In this document: positions 28,780 through 36,283 of the stretch, in pieces
Position numbering within the stretch: position 1 is the first letter of the stretch
Layout: each line of letters begins with the position of its first letter
Assembly: GCF_009720485.1 (NCBI RefSeq)
Contig: NZ_CP045245.1
Coordinates: 620,001 to 684,000, forward strand
Length of the DNA stretch: 64,000 bases
Source of the DNA: Cellulomonas sp. JZ18
GTDB lineage: Bacteria; Actinomycetota; Actinomycetes; Actinomycetales; Cellulomonadaceae
Direction of reading: 5' to 3'
Made by a program: the position numbers and the translations under genes
The notes under the pieces: generated by a model
What the model was told of the DNA's origin: nothing
Databases searched by the model: none
The model's input: only the letters and a program-made list of their open reading frames with translations

Positions 28780-29706
28780 GTGACCGACGCGACCCCCACC
28801 GTCCCCGTCCTGCCCGGCTGGCGGCACGTCTACTCCGGCAAGGTGCGCGACCTGTACGAGCCGGACGACTCGGTCGCCGGTGTCGCGCTGCGCGACCGGC
28901 ACGGCGACGTCGTGCTCGTGATCGCCAGCGACCGGGTCTCCGCGTACGACCACGTGCTCAGCCCCGGGATCCCGGGCAAGGGCGTCGTGCTGACGCAGCT
29001 GAGCCTGTGGTGGTTCGAGCAGCTCGCGGACCTCGTGCCGAACCACGTCGTGACGACGGACGTGCCGGAGGCGGTCGCCGGGCGGGCGATGGTGTGCCGG
29101 CGGCTCGACATGGTGCCGGTGGAGTGCGTGGCGCGTGGGTACCTGACCGGGTCCGGACTGGCGGAGTACCGCGAGACCGGGGAGGTCACCGGCATCCGGC
29201 TGCCCGCGGGGCTGGTCGACGGGTCGCGCCTGCCTGAGCCGATCTTCACGCCCGCGCGGAAGGCGGAGCTCGGCGAGCACGACGAGAACGTGCGGTTCTC
29301 CGCGGTCGTCGACCTGGTCGGGCCGGAGACGGCCGAGCGGCTGCGCGACCTCACGCTCGCGGTCTACGGCCGGGCCGAGCAGGTCGCACGCGAGCGGGGC
29401 GTGGTCCTCGCCGACACCAAGCTCGAGTTCGGCACCGACCCGGACACCGGCGAGCTGACCCTCGGCGACGAGGTGCTCACGCCGGACTCGTCGCGGTTCT
29501 GGCCGGCGGACCAGTGGGAGCCCGGCCACGCGCAGCCGAGCTTCGACAAGCAGTTCGTGCGGGACTGGCTGACCTCCGCCGCCTCGGGCTGGGACCGGGC
29601 CGGCGACGTGCCGCCGCCCGCGCTGCCGCAGGACGTCGTCGAGCGGACCCGCGACCGCTACCTGGAGGCGTACGAGCGCCTGACGGGACGTCCGCTCGCC
29701 CTCTGA
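28780..29706 (+). CDS. purC: Phosphoribosylaminoimidazole-succinocarboxamide synthase
   Basis: A 308-residue SAICAR synthetase that joins CAIR and aspartate in purine synthesis. Motifs include 'GKVRDLYEPDD' (residues 17-27), 'IASDRVSAYDHVL', 'PVECVARGYLTGSG' and 'ADTKLEFG'. Length fits the long bacterial/fungal-like form common in actinobacteria. GTG 28780 is chosen from the -10 spacing; the frame is open further upstream but without support. Confidence 0.95.
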   Translation: MTDATPTVPVLPGWRHVYSGKVRDLYEPDDSVAGVALRDRHGDVVLVIASDRVSAYDHVLSPGIPGKGVVLTQLSLWWFEQLADLVPNHVVTTDVPEAVAGRAMVCRRLDMVPVECVARGYLTGSGLAEYRETGEVTGIRLPAGLVDGSRLPEPIFTPARKAELGEHDENVRFSAVVDLVGPETAERLRDLTLAVYGRAEQVARERGVVLADTKLEFGTDPDTGELTLGDEVLTPDSSRFWPADQWEPGHAQPSFDKQFVRDWLTSAASGWDRAGDVPPPALPQDVVERTRDRYLEAYERLTGRPLAL

Positions 29707-29710
29707 CGCC

Positions 29711-29728
29711 GCGGGCCGGCGGGCCCGC
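29711..29728. terminator. Short GC hairpin between purC and SCO4848-like gene
   Basis: 7-bp stem 29711-29717 with 29722-29728, 4-nt loop, between convergent stops. Confidence 0.45.
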
Positions 29729-29968
29729 TCAGAGCAGCGTCAGCACGCCGAGCGCGCCCACCGCGAGACCGAGGACGAGCGAGACCGCGATGAGCACGGC
29801 GTGCACCGTGCGGAACCGGGTCGGGCGGCCGGCGGCGTCGCGCGAGCGCGGGTCGGCCGCGATGCGCTGCCAGAAGCGCGGCCAGATCAGCAGGTTCCAC
29901 AGACCGGTGGCGACGAGGACGACGGACCAGACGACGGGCAGCTCCACGTCGGCGATGATCGCACGCAC
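29729..29968 (-). CDS. SCO4848-family small membrane protein
   Basis: A 79-residue protein with two membrane helices flanking a basic loop ('LIWPRFWQRI', then 'TRFRTVHAVLIAVSLVLGL'). The pattern W-x-L/F-I-W, AGRPT and HxxLxxxSxxLG matches the actinobacterial SCO4848 family of unknown function. Start GTG 29968; a GTG a few codons downstream is also possible. Convergent with purC. Confidence 0.75.
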   Translation of the reverse strand: MRAIIADVELPVVWSVVLVATGLWNLLIWPRFWQRIAADPRSRDAAGRPTRFRTVHAVLIAVSLVLGLAVGALGVLTLL

Positions 29969-30010
29969 GCCGGGCCGGCACCGGTGCGGCGACCCGCCCC
30001 GCGGCGTAGG

Positions 30011-30859
30011 TCAGGCCAGACGCACGTCGACGGGCTCGCGCAGCGGCCGCCACGCGGCCCCTCCGGACCGCGGCGCCACCCCCGTCAGCACGTCGGCGGC
30101 GGGCAGCGGCCCGAGGTCGAGCCCGGTGAGGTCCACGACGTCGACGACCGGCACCTGGAACGTGCGGAACGGTCCCAGCGGGGGCGGGTCGTCCGCCGCC
30201 TGCGCCGCCGCCGCGGCCGCCGCGAGCGCGTCGTCGTCGAGCTGCGGCGACTGGTCGAGCACGAAGGCCGCGGCGGCGAGCGTGCGCCCGGCGTCCACGG
30301 CCCACGCGACGACCTTCCAGTAGCGCCGCGGGACGCCGACGCCGCGGTACACCGGGTCGTCGTCCGCGAGCACCGGTCCCGTCAGCACGGTGAGGCGCAG
30401 ACGGTGCGCCCGCGCGTGCGTGAGCACGTGGTCCTCGAGGCCGAGCCACAGGGTGGCGTCCTGGTTGAAGCCCGCCGCCTGCGGGGCAGCGTTCGGGTAG
30501 GCGAACGTCTCGCGGTTCGCCCGCAGGGCGACGTCCGCGTCCCCCCACACCGCGTCCCGGCGGCGCACGAGGTGGCCGCGGTCGAGGTCGTTGTGCGCGT
30601 AGAGCTCGGGGCCGCACTGCTCGTCGGCCGGCACCCGGGGGTCGAGGTACCAGTCGTCCTCCCGCGGGACGTCCCGCAGGAGCGCGCCGTCGACGTCGAC
30701 CACCGTCGCCGCGGCGAGCCGGCGCACCGGGTCGAGCAGCACGGTGAAGTGCGTCGAGGGCAGCACGCGCACCGGGCGGCCGGGGTCCGGCAGCGGCACG
30801 CGGGGCCCGAGGTGGTCCGGGTCGTGACCGGCGGCGTCGTCCTGGCGCGTCGCGTCCAT
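30011..30859 (-). CDS. DNA/RNA non-specific endonuclease (beta-beta-alpha metal, NUC1 family)
   Basis: A 282-residue nuclease. The metal-dependent active site DRGH is in 'NDLDRGHLVRRRDAVWG' (about residue 94), with the metal-ligand Asn downstream in 'ANRETFAYPNAAPQAAGFNQ'. No signal peptide is seen, which is unusual because many relatives are secreted. ATG 30859 is preceded by TACGGT 6 nt upstream. No inhibitor or immunity gene is adjacent. Confidence 0.88.
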   Translation of the reverse strand: MDATRQDDAAGHDPDHLGPRVPLPDPGRPVRVLPSTHFTVLLDPVRRLAAATVVDVDGALLRDVPREDDWYLDPRVPADEQCGPELYAHNDLDRGHLVRRRDAVWGDADVALRANRETFAYPNAAPQAAGFNQDATLWLGLEDHVLTHARAHRLRLTVLTGPVLADDDPVYRGVGVPRRYWKVVAWAVDAGRTLAAAAFVLDQSPQLDDDALAAAAAAAQAADDPPPLGPFRTFQVPVVDVVDLTGLDLGPLPAADVLTGVAPRSGGAAWRPLREPVDVRLA

Positions 30860-30865
30860 GCTCCG

Positions 30866-30871
30866 ACCGTA
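30866..30871 (-). promoter_or_regulatory. -10 element of leaderless endonuclease gene
   Basis: TACGGT on the minus strand, 6-nt spacer, then ATG 30859. Confidence 0.45.
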
Positions 30872-30921
30872 GCCACGGGCACCGACGTGTGCGCGGGGGC
30901 TGGCGGCCATGCATCGTGACG

Positions 30922-30933
30922 CGATATATATCG
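30922..30933 (+). promoter_or_regulatory. Palindromic operator/-10 region of the PadR gene
   Basis: The perfect 12-bp palindrome CGATATATATCG lies 3 nt before GTG 30937 and overlaps the only TATA-like -10 possible. In this very GC-rich sequence such an AT palindrome is striking. PadR proteins often autoregulate by binding AT-rich palindromes, so this is the likely operator. Confidence 0.65.
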
Positions 30934-30936
30934 ACC

Positions 30937-31275
30937 GTGCGCCTGACCGAGCAGAGCTACCTGGTGCTCCTCGCCCTCGCGGAGGAGCCACGGCACGGCT
31001 ACGGCATCGTCCAGGCGGTGCGCGAGCTGTCGGACGGGGAGGTCCGCCTCGGGGCGGGCACGCTGTACGGCGTGCTCGACCGCCTCGTGGCCGCGGGCTG
31101 GACCGAGGCCGCGGGCGAGGAGGTCGTCGACGGGCGGCTGCGCCGGTACTACCGCCTGACGGGTCAGGGGCGCGAGGCGGTCACCGCGCACACCGAGCGG
31201 CTCGCCGCGCTGGCGCGCCGCGCGAGCCGGGTCGTTGGGCCGGTCGGCCGTCCCGCCGCGGGAGGTGCCTGGTGA
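30937..31275 (+). CDS. PadR-family transcriptional regulator
   Basis: A 112-residue winged-helix repressor. The PadR core is clear: 'SYLVLLALAEEPRHGYGIVQ' at residues 7-26, 'GTLYGVLDRLVAAGW', and 'RRYYRLTGQGREAV' for the wing. The length is that of short PadR proteins with a brief C-terminal dimerisation helix. It overlaps the next membrane-protein gene by GTGA, a common PadR-target pairing, so it probably represses itself and that gene. Confidence 0.9.
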   Translation: MRLTEQSYLVLLALAEEPRHGYGIVQAVRELSDGEVRLGAGTLYGVLDRLVAAGWTEAAGEEVVDGRLRRYYRLTGQGREAVTAHTERLAALARRASRVVGPVGRPAAGGAW

Positions 31276-32375
31276 GCCGGCCCGCGGCGACGCCGCTGCC
31301 CGGGGTCGACCCCCGCTTCGCGCGCTCCGCGCGGCGCTGGCTCGTCGCCTACCCGCGGGACTGGCGGGAGGAGCGCGCCGACGAGGTCACGTCCCTGCTG
31401 GCCGACCTCGCGGCACCGGGGGCGCGGCGCGTCGGCGCGCGTGCCGGTCTGCCGCTGCTGTGGTCCGGGCTGGCGACGCGCCGCCGCCGGCGGCCGCCCC
31501 TGCGCGTCGTCCTCGGCTACCGCTTCCTCGCCCGCCCGGTGCCCGCTCGCTACCGCGCATGGGTGCGGGCCGACCTGACCGACCCGTGGCGTCCGCTGTG
31601 GGCCGGGTGGTGGCGCCTCCTCGGGTCGACGCCGATGCTCGCGATGCTCGTGGCCACGGCCGACGCGACGCACGACGTGCTCGGGGTGCTCACGTTCCTC
31701 CTCGCCTTCGCCGCGACCGCCTCCGCGTGCGACGCCGCGTACCGGCGCCGCGACGCCGAGCGGCACCTCCTGCCGAGCGCGGGCGAGCGCCTGCAGCCGG
31801 GGGACGCGCGCCGCGCGGAGGTGCTGCGCGACCGCGCCCAGGCCCTGCCGGCGGTCGAGGCCGCCGTGCGTGCCCTCGTCGTCCTCGCCCTCGGCTCGGC
31901 CGCGTGCCTCGTCGTCGCCGCGGCCGGCGGCGGCCTGGGGGCGGGCACCGCGGTGACCGTCGCGTGCGGTGCCGCACTGGGGCCGGTCGCGCTGCGACGG
32001 GCCCGACGCCGGGCGCCGCTGCTGGACGGGCTCGTCCCGCAGCCGGGGCGCCGCATGGTGCTCCCGACGACGGGTGCGCTCGCGGCTGCGCCACTCGGCG
32101 CGGCGGCCGTCGTCGGCCTCGCGGCGACCACCCTCGCCGCCGGTGACGAGCGGGCGGTCGTGGCGACGGTCGCCCTGGCGGCGGGCGCGGCCGGCGCGCC
32201 GGTGCTCCTGTGGTTGCGTGGGTGGCTGCGGACCCGGCGCCGTCTCGCCGGCGTCGACGTCCTGCGCGCCCTCGCGACGGGGCGCCGCCCGCCGCTCGAC
32301 CTCCCGCGTCCGGGGCTGGTCCTCGTGCCGCCCGCGGCGCGCGGGACCGACGGCGGCGTGCTGTCGGACGCGTGA
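31272..32375 (+). CDS. Multi-pass membrane protein co-transcribed with padR
   Basis: A 367-residue protein. The N-terminal region '[19 protein letters not shown]' is typical of PadR-linked membrane proteins (permease-like, in which 'YP-x2-WR-x2-RGEE' recurs). About six hydrophobic segments follow from residue 115 on. Specific function is unknown; export or envelope-stress roles are usual guesses for such pairs. It is translationally coupled to padR and followed by a hairpin terminator. Confidence 0.75.
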   Translation: MSRPAATPLPGVDPRFARSARRWLVAYPRDWREERADEVTSLLADLAAPGARRVGARAGLPLLWSGLATRRRRRPPLRVVLGYRFLARPVPARYRAWVRADLTDPWRPLWAGWWRLLGSTPMLAMLVATADATHDVLGVLTFLLAFAATASACDAAYRRRDAERHLLPSAGERLQPGDARRAEVLRDRAQALPAVEAAVRALVVLALGSAACLVVAAAGGGLGAGTAVTVACGAALGPVALRRARRRAPLLDGLVPQPGRRMVLPTTGALAAAPLGAAAVVGLAATTLAAGDERAVVATVALAAGAAGAPVLLWLRGWLRTRRRLAGVDVLRALATGRRPPLDLPRPGLVLVPPAARGTDGGVLSDA

Positions 32376-32413
32376 GGGACGGCCTGCGCGGCGCTCCCCG
32401 CCGCCGTCCGCGG

Positions 32414-32445
32414 ACGGCCCGTCGGTCCTGCCCCCGACGGGCCGT
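32414..32445 (+). terminator. 12-bp hairpin ending the padR operon
   Basis: Arms 32414-32425 and 32434-32445 are perfectly complementary with an 8-nt loop. The last base is the first base of the TAGGAT -10 box of purS, so the two signals abut. Confidence 0.7.
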
Positions 32446-32450
32446 AGGAT
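32445..32450 (+). promoter_or_regulatory. -10 element of purSQ
   Basis: TAGGAT lies 38 nt before the purS GTG. A Shine-Dalgarno CAGGGAG is present, so purS has a short leader. Confidence 0.5.
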
Positions 32451-32488
32451 CGGAGGGACCCCCCACCGTCGCGAACCAGGGAGCACCC

Positions 32489-32776
32489 GTGGGACGAGTC
32501 GTCGTCGACGTGATGCCGAAGCCGGAGATCCTCGACCCGCAGGGCAAGGCCGTGGCCGGTGCGCTGCCGCGCCTGGGCTTCGGGCAGTTCACGTCCGTGC
32601 GCCAGGGCAAGCGGTTCGAGCTCGAGGTGGACGGGCCGGTGACGCCCGAGGTGCTCGAGGCCGCCGCGGCCGCCGCCGAGCAGGTCCTGTCCAACCCGGT
32701 GATCGAGGACGTCGTCCGCGTCGCCGACATCGAGGCCGACGCCGCCGCGACGGTGGCGAGCCAGGGTCTGGCCTGA
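32489..32776 (+). CDS. purS: Phosphoribosylformylglycinamidine synthase subunit PurS
   Basis: A 95-residue small subunit that bridges PurQ and PurL in the FGAM synthase complex. '[19 protein letters not shown]' and '[13 protein letters not shown]' match the family. GTG 32489 follows a CAGGGAG Shine-Dalgarno. The stop overlaps purQ by one base (TGATG), so synthesis is coupled. Confidence 0.94.
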   Translation: MGRVVVDVMPKPEILDPQGKAVAGALPRLGFGQFTSVRQGKRFELEVDGPVTPEVLEAAAAAAEQVLSNPVIEDVVRVADIEADAAATVASQGLA

Positions 32777-33471
32777 TGACCCGCATCGGCGTCGTCACGT
32801 TCCCCGGGACGCTCGACGACCGCGACGCGGCCCGTGCCGTGCGCCTGGCCGGCGGCGAGCCCGTCGCGCTGTGGCACGCGGACGCCGACCTCAAGGGCGT
32901 CGACGCGGTCGTGCTGCCGGGTGGGTTCTCCTACGGCGACTACCTGCGGGCCGGGGCGATCAGCCGGTTCGCGCCCGTCATGGGCGAGGTCGTCGAGGCC
33001 GCCGGCAAGGGCCTGCCCGTGCTCGGCATCTGCAACGGCTTCCAGGTCCTCACCGAGGCGCACCTGCTGCCGGGCTCGATGATCAAGAACGAGAGCCTGC
33101 ACTTCCTGTGCCGGGAGCAGGTGCTCACGGTCGAGAACAGCGACACCGCCTGGACGCGCGAGTTCGAGCGCGGCGAGGACATCACGATCCCGCTGAAGAA
33201 CCAGGACGGCCAGTACGTCGCCGACGAGCGCACCCTCGACGAGCTCGAGGGCGAGGGCCGGGTCGTGTTCCGCTACCAGGGCGGCAACCCGAACGGCTCG
33301 CGCCGCGACATCGCCGGCATCACGAACGCCGCGGGCAACGTCGTCGGCCTCATGCCGCACCCCGAGCACGCGGTCGAGCCCGGCTTCGGCCCCGACGCCG
33401 CGCAGGGCCCGCGCAGCGGCACGGACGGCCTGCGGTTCTTCACGTCGGTGCTGCGCGCGCTCGTCGGCTGA
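32776..33471 (+). CDS. purQ: Phosphoribosylformylglycinamidine synthase subunit PurQ
   Basis: A 231-residue class I glutamine amidotransferase supplying ammonia to PurL. The catalytic Cys is in '[11 protein letters not shown]' (near residue 85) and the His/Glu pair in '[10 protein letters not shown]'. '[15 protein letters not shown]' is family-typical. The expected partner purL does not follow; a GNAT gene starts 5 nt later, so purL must lie outside this window. Confidence 0.96.
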   Translation: MTRIGVVTFPGTLDDRDAARAVRLAGGEPVALWHADADLKGVDAVVLPGGFSYGDYLRAGAISRFAPVMGEVVEAAGKGLPVLGICNGFQVLTEAHLLPGSMIKNESLHFLCREQVLTVENSDTAWTREFERGEDITIPLKNQDGQYVADERTLDELEGEGRVVFRYQGGNPNGSRRDIAGITNAAGNVVGLMPHPEHAVEPGFGPDAAQGPRSGTDGLRFFTSVLRALVG

Positions 33472-33476
33472 CGCCC

Positions 33477-34484
33477 GTGGCCGGCGACGTCGACGCGACG
33501 ACGTCGGTGCGCGTCGACGTCGTCGCCTGGGACGACCCGGACGCCCGCGCACTGCGTGACGCCCAGCAGGCCGAGCTGCGCGAGCGGTACGGCGAGGACG
33601 ACATCGGGCACGACATGACGGGCGAGGAGATCGCCGCGATGCTCGTGCTGCGCGTCGACGGCGAGCCCGTGGCGTGCGGGGCGCTGCGCGACGGGACGCG
33701 CGACCTCGGACCGGGGACGGGGGAGCTCAAGCGCATGTACGTGCGTCCCGGCTGGCGCGGGCGCGGCCTCTCGCGACGCGTCCTCGACGCGCTCGAGGAG
33801 GCGGCCCGTGGGCGCGGGTTCCGCCGCCTCGCGCTCGAGACCGGGGTCCTGCAGCCGGAGGCGATCGGCCTGTACCTGTCCGCGGGGTACCGGCCGGTGC
33901 CGCGCTGGGCCGAGTACGCGGACGCCCCCGACTCCCGCTGCTTCGCGAAGGAGCTCGGCGGGGACGGTCCGGGCGCGCCGGCGACGGCGGTCCCGGTCGA
34001 CGTCGCCGTCGTGCCGGTCGCGTGGGAGGACCCGGAGGCCGTCGCCCTGCGCCGTGCCCTGGTGGCCGAGCCGGCCGCGCGGGGCCCCGCGGACCGCGCC
34101 CACGGTCCCGACGACGCGGTTCCGGCCCGCTCCGACGCGGACGCCGGGCAGGGCGTCCTCACGACGCTCGTCGCGCGCCGCGACGGCGCGGCGGTCGGGT
34201 GCGTGGCGGTGCGCCGGGCGCCCGCGCCGTGGCCCGACGGGTGGGCCGAGGTGGAGCACCTGTACGTGGTGCCCGCGCTGCGCGGCCGGGGCGTGGGGCG
34301 GGCGCTGGTCACGGCCGCTCACGACGCCGCGCGGGCCGCGGGCTGCACGGCCGCCGTCCTCGCCACCGGCGTGCGGCCGCCGACGTCGGTCACGCTGTAC
34401 CTCGCGCTCGGCTACCGACCGGTGCGTCCCGCCGTCGACTGGTCGTCGACGCCCGACGTGCTCTGGTTCGCGCGCCCGCTCTGA
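33477..34484 (+). CDS. Tandem GNAT acetyltransferase (two domains)
   Basis: A 335-residue protein with two GNAT domains. The acetyl-CoA-binding loops are 'YVRPGWRGRGLSRRVL' near residue 85 and 'VVPALRGRGVGRALV' near 270. Both halves share the ending pattern 'LYL-x2-GYRPV', so they arose by duplication. The second half carries an insertion rich in Ala, Asp and Pro. GTG 33477 starts 5 nt after purQ, so it is in the purSQ transcript. The acceptor substrate is unknown. Confidence 0.85.
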   Translation: MAGDVDATTSVRVDVVAWDDPDARALRDAQQAELRERYGEDDIGHDMTGEEIAAMLVLRVDGEPVACGALRDGTRDLGPGTGELKRMYVRPGWRGRGLSRRVLDALEEAARGRGFRRLALETGVLQPEAIGLYLSAGYRPVPRWAEYADAPDSRCFAKELGGDGPGAPATAVPVDVAVVPVAWEDPEAVALRRALVAEPAARGPADRAHGPDDAVPARSDADAGQGVLTTLVARRDGAAVGCVAVRRAPAPWPDGWAEVEHLYVVPALRGRGVGRALVTAAHDAARAAGCTAAVLATGVRPPTSVTLYLALGYRPVRPAVDWSSTPDVLWFARPL

Positions 34485-34487
34485 CCC

Positions 34488-35432
34488 TCAGGCGCACTGA
34501 CCCGTGCGGGTCCCGCCGACCGTGACCGCCTCGACGCGCACGGCTCCCCGGTTGCCGCGGCACTCCAGGTCGCCCGCGACGTCCGTGTCGCCGACGACGA
34601 CCGGGCCGTCGTTGTCGAGCAGGAGCAGGTCCCCGCCGTGCACGCTGCGGGTCGGCGGCAGGTCCGGGTCCCACTCGGCGCGGCTCTCGTGGTCGTCGAC
34701 CCAGGCGAGGTGCCCGACGTCGACGGGCCCGCGGGCGTGCCGCACGGTGACGTCCGCGAGCACGACCGCCTCCGAGACCACCGTCGACCGCGCCCACGAC
34801 ACCGTCAGGCCCCGGTGCAGGTAGGACTGCCCGACGTCCACCCGGCCGCCGTGCACGTTGACCCAGCCGCCCACCTCCGCGCGCCGCACGTACAGGCCCT
34901 GCTCGACGACCCGCTCCGGCACGGCGACGTTGACGGCGCCCCCGACGCGCACGTCCCGCAGCACCACCTGGTCGGCCTTCCCCCGCACGCTGCGCGCGAC
35001 CTCGCCGGTGGCCTGCAGGGACTGCGCCTCCTCGAGGACGATCCCGCCGTCCACGTGGGCGGAGCCCAGGGCGACCGCGGCGCCGCGCCGGACGACGACG
35101 TCGCCGTGGACGCGTCCCCCGGTGGCTCCCCACGAGTAGCTCGCGTGCACCACGACGTCCCCCAGCACGCGCACCTGGCGGGTGACGCAGTACCCGACGA
35201 CGTGCAGGTCGCCCGGGACGACCGTGTGCGGGGGCAGCGCGTCGTAGCCGGTGCACCGCGTCACGGGGACCGCCCGCGGCACGCCGCCGGGACCGACCAC
35301 CGCCGGCGCGGCGGCGCCCGCGGGTGCCGCGCCGGCCGCCGGCGGTGCCACCGCCGCCACCGCCGCCGTCGCCACCGCCGCCGCGACCGCGAGGACGACC
35401 GCCGCACGGCTGCGGCCTCTCCCTCCGCTCAT
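34488..35432 (-). CDS. Secreted beta-solenoid-like paralogue 1 (last gene of array)
   Basis: A 314-residue protein: N-terminal signal peptide ('VLAVAAAVATAAVAAVAPP'), then a module of short repeats 'GDV-x-V/GDL-x-V' like bactofilins and other right-handed beta-helices. Array signatures present: 'VVPGDLHVVGYC', 'VARSVRGKA', 'VRVGGAVNVAVPE', 'EVGGWVNVHGG', 'HRGLTVSWARS', 'DVAGDLECRGN' and the C-terminal end 'GTRTGQCA'. Cys pairs at both ends suggest disulfide clamps. ATG 35432 overlaps the stop of paralogue 2 by ATGA. Family and function not recognised. Confidence 0.8.
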   Translation of the reverse strand: MSGGRGRSRAAVVLAVAAAVATAAVAAVAPPAAGAAPAGAAAPAVVGPGGVPRAVPVTRCTGYDALPPHTVVPGDLHVVGYCVTRQVRVLGDVVVHASYSWGATGGRVHGDVVVRRGAAVALGSAHVDGGIVLEEAQSLQATGEVARSVRGKADQVVLRDVRVGGAVNVAVPERVVEQGLYVRRAEVGGWVNVHGGRVDVGQSYLHRGLTVSWARSTVVSEAVVLADVTVRHARGPVDVGHLAWVDDHESRAEWDPDLPPTRSVHGGDLLLLDNDGPVVVGDTDVAGDLECRGNRGAVRVEAVTVGGTRTGQCA

Positions 35433-36283
35433 GCGCACGTCCCCCTCCGCTCGCCGGCCACGTGCAGCCCGGTCGTGCGCACGGGCACCGGTGTGCGCTC
35501 GCACACGAGGTCGCCGGCGACGTCGAGGCGGTGCAGCACGACCGGCTTCGCGGCGTCCAGCACGAGCAGCGACCCGCCCACGGCGCCGAGCGGGTCGTCG
35601 GACGAGCGCACGCACGTGCCGTCGTCGGCCCGTCCGCCGACCCGGACGGCGCCGCGCGGGTGCCGGACGGTGACGTCCCCGGCCACCTGCGAGCCGCAGA
35701 CGGCCGCGTGCTCGACCCACGAGAGCGTGAGCCCGCGCGCGGCGGTGAGCCCCACGGCGAGCACGCGTCCGGTGTGCAGGTTGACCCACCCGCCCACCCA
35801 CGTGCCGCGCAGCGTCAGGCGCCGCTCCGGGGTGGTGCGCGGCGTCGCGAGGTTCACCGCGCCGTGCACCCGCGAGTACTGCAGCGACGTCCACTGCGCC
35901 GTCCCCCGCACGCTGCGGGCGACCGTCACGTCGGTCATCCACGCGTACAGCGCCCGGTCGAGCACCACCCCGCCGGCGACGTCGGTGCCGGTCATCTGCA
36001 GGAACCCGCCGGGCACCACGCGCACGTCCCCGCCGACGCGCCCCTGCGACACGGACGTCCGCCCGCCCGTCGCGAGGACGTGCATGTCGCCCAGCACGAT
36101 CGTGTAGGGCAGCCGGCAGCCGTCGAGCACGACCACGTCACCGGGGACGAGGACGGGCGGGGTGACGCCCGCGGCGCACACCGCGGCGCCGGGTGGTGCG
36201 GCGCGGGGTGCGGCGTGGGCAGGCCCGACCGGCAGCAGCACCAGCAGCGCGGCGGCGAGGGCGAGCGAGACCGCCCGCCTCAC
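35429..36283 (-). CDS. Secreted beta-solenoid-like paralogue 2
   Basis: A 284-residue protein with a compact signal peptide ('VSLALAAALLVLLPVGPAHA'). Array signatures: 'LVPGDVVVLDGC', 'VARSVRGTA', 'VHGAVNLATP', 'WVGGWVNLHTG', 'ARGLTLSWVEH', 'DVAGDLVC' and the ending 'GERRGTCA'. An extra Cys pair is at 'VCGSQVAGDV' and 'DGTCVRS'. GTG 36283 overlaps the stop of paralogue 3 by GTGA, and its stop overlaps paralogue 1. No catalytic motif is visible; a structural surface role is plausible. Confidence 0.8.
   Translation of the reverse strand: MRRAVSLALAAALLVLLPVGPAHAAPRAAPPGAAVCAAGVTPPVLVPGDVVVLDGCRLPYTIVLGDMHVLATGGRTSVSQGRVGGDVRVVPGGFLQMTGTDVAGGVVLDRALYAWMTDVTVARSVRGTAQWTSLQYSRVHGAVNLATPRTTPERRLTLRGTWVGGWVNLHTGRVLAVGLTAARGLTLSWVEHAAVCGSQVAGDVTVRHPRGAVRVGGRADDGTCVRSSDDPLGAVGGSLLVLDAAKPVVLHRLDVAGDLVCERTPVPVRTTGLHVAGERRGTCA

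Noticed and set aside
29969..30010. Possible extra small gene between the SCO4848-like gene and the endonuclease gene
   Set aside because: Only about 40 bases with no start, Shine-Dalgarno or conserved feature.
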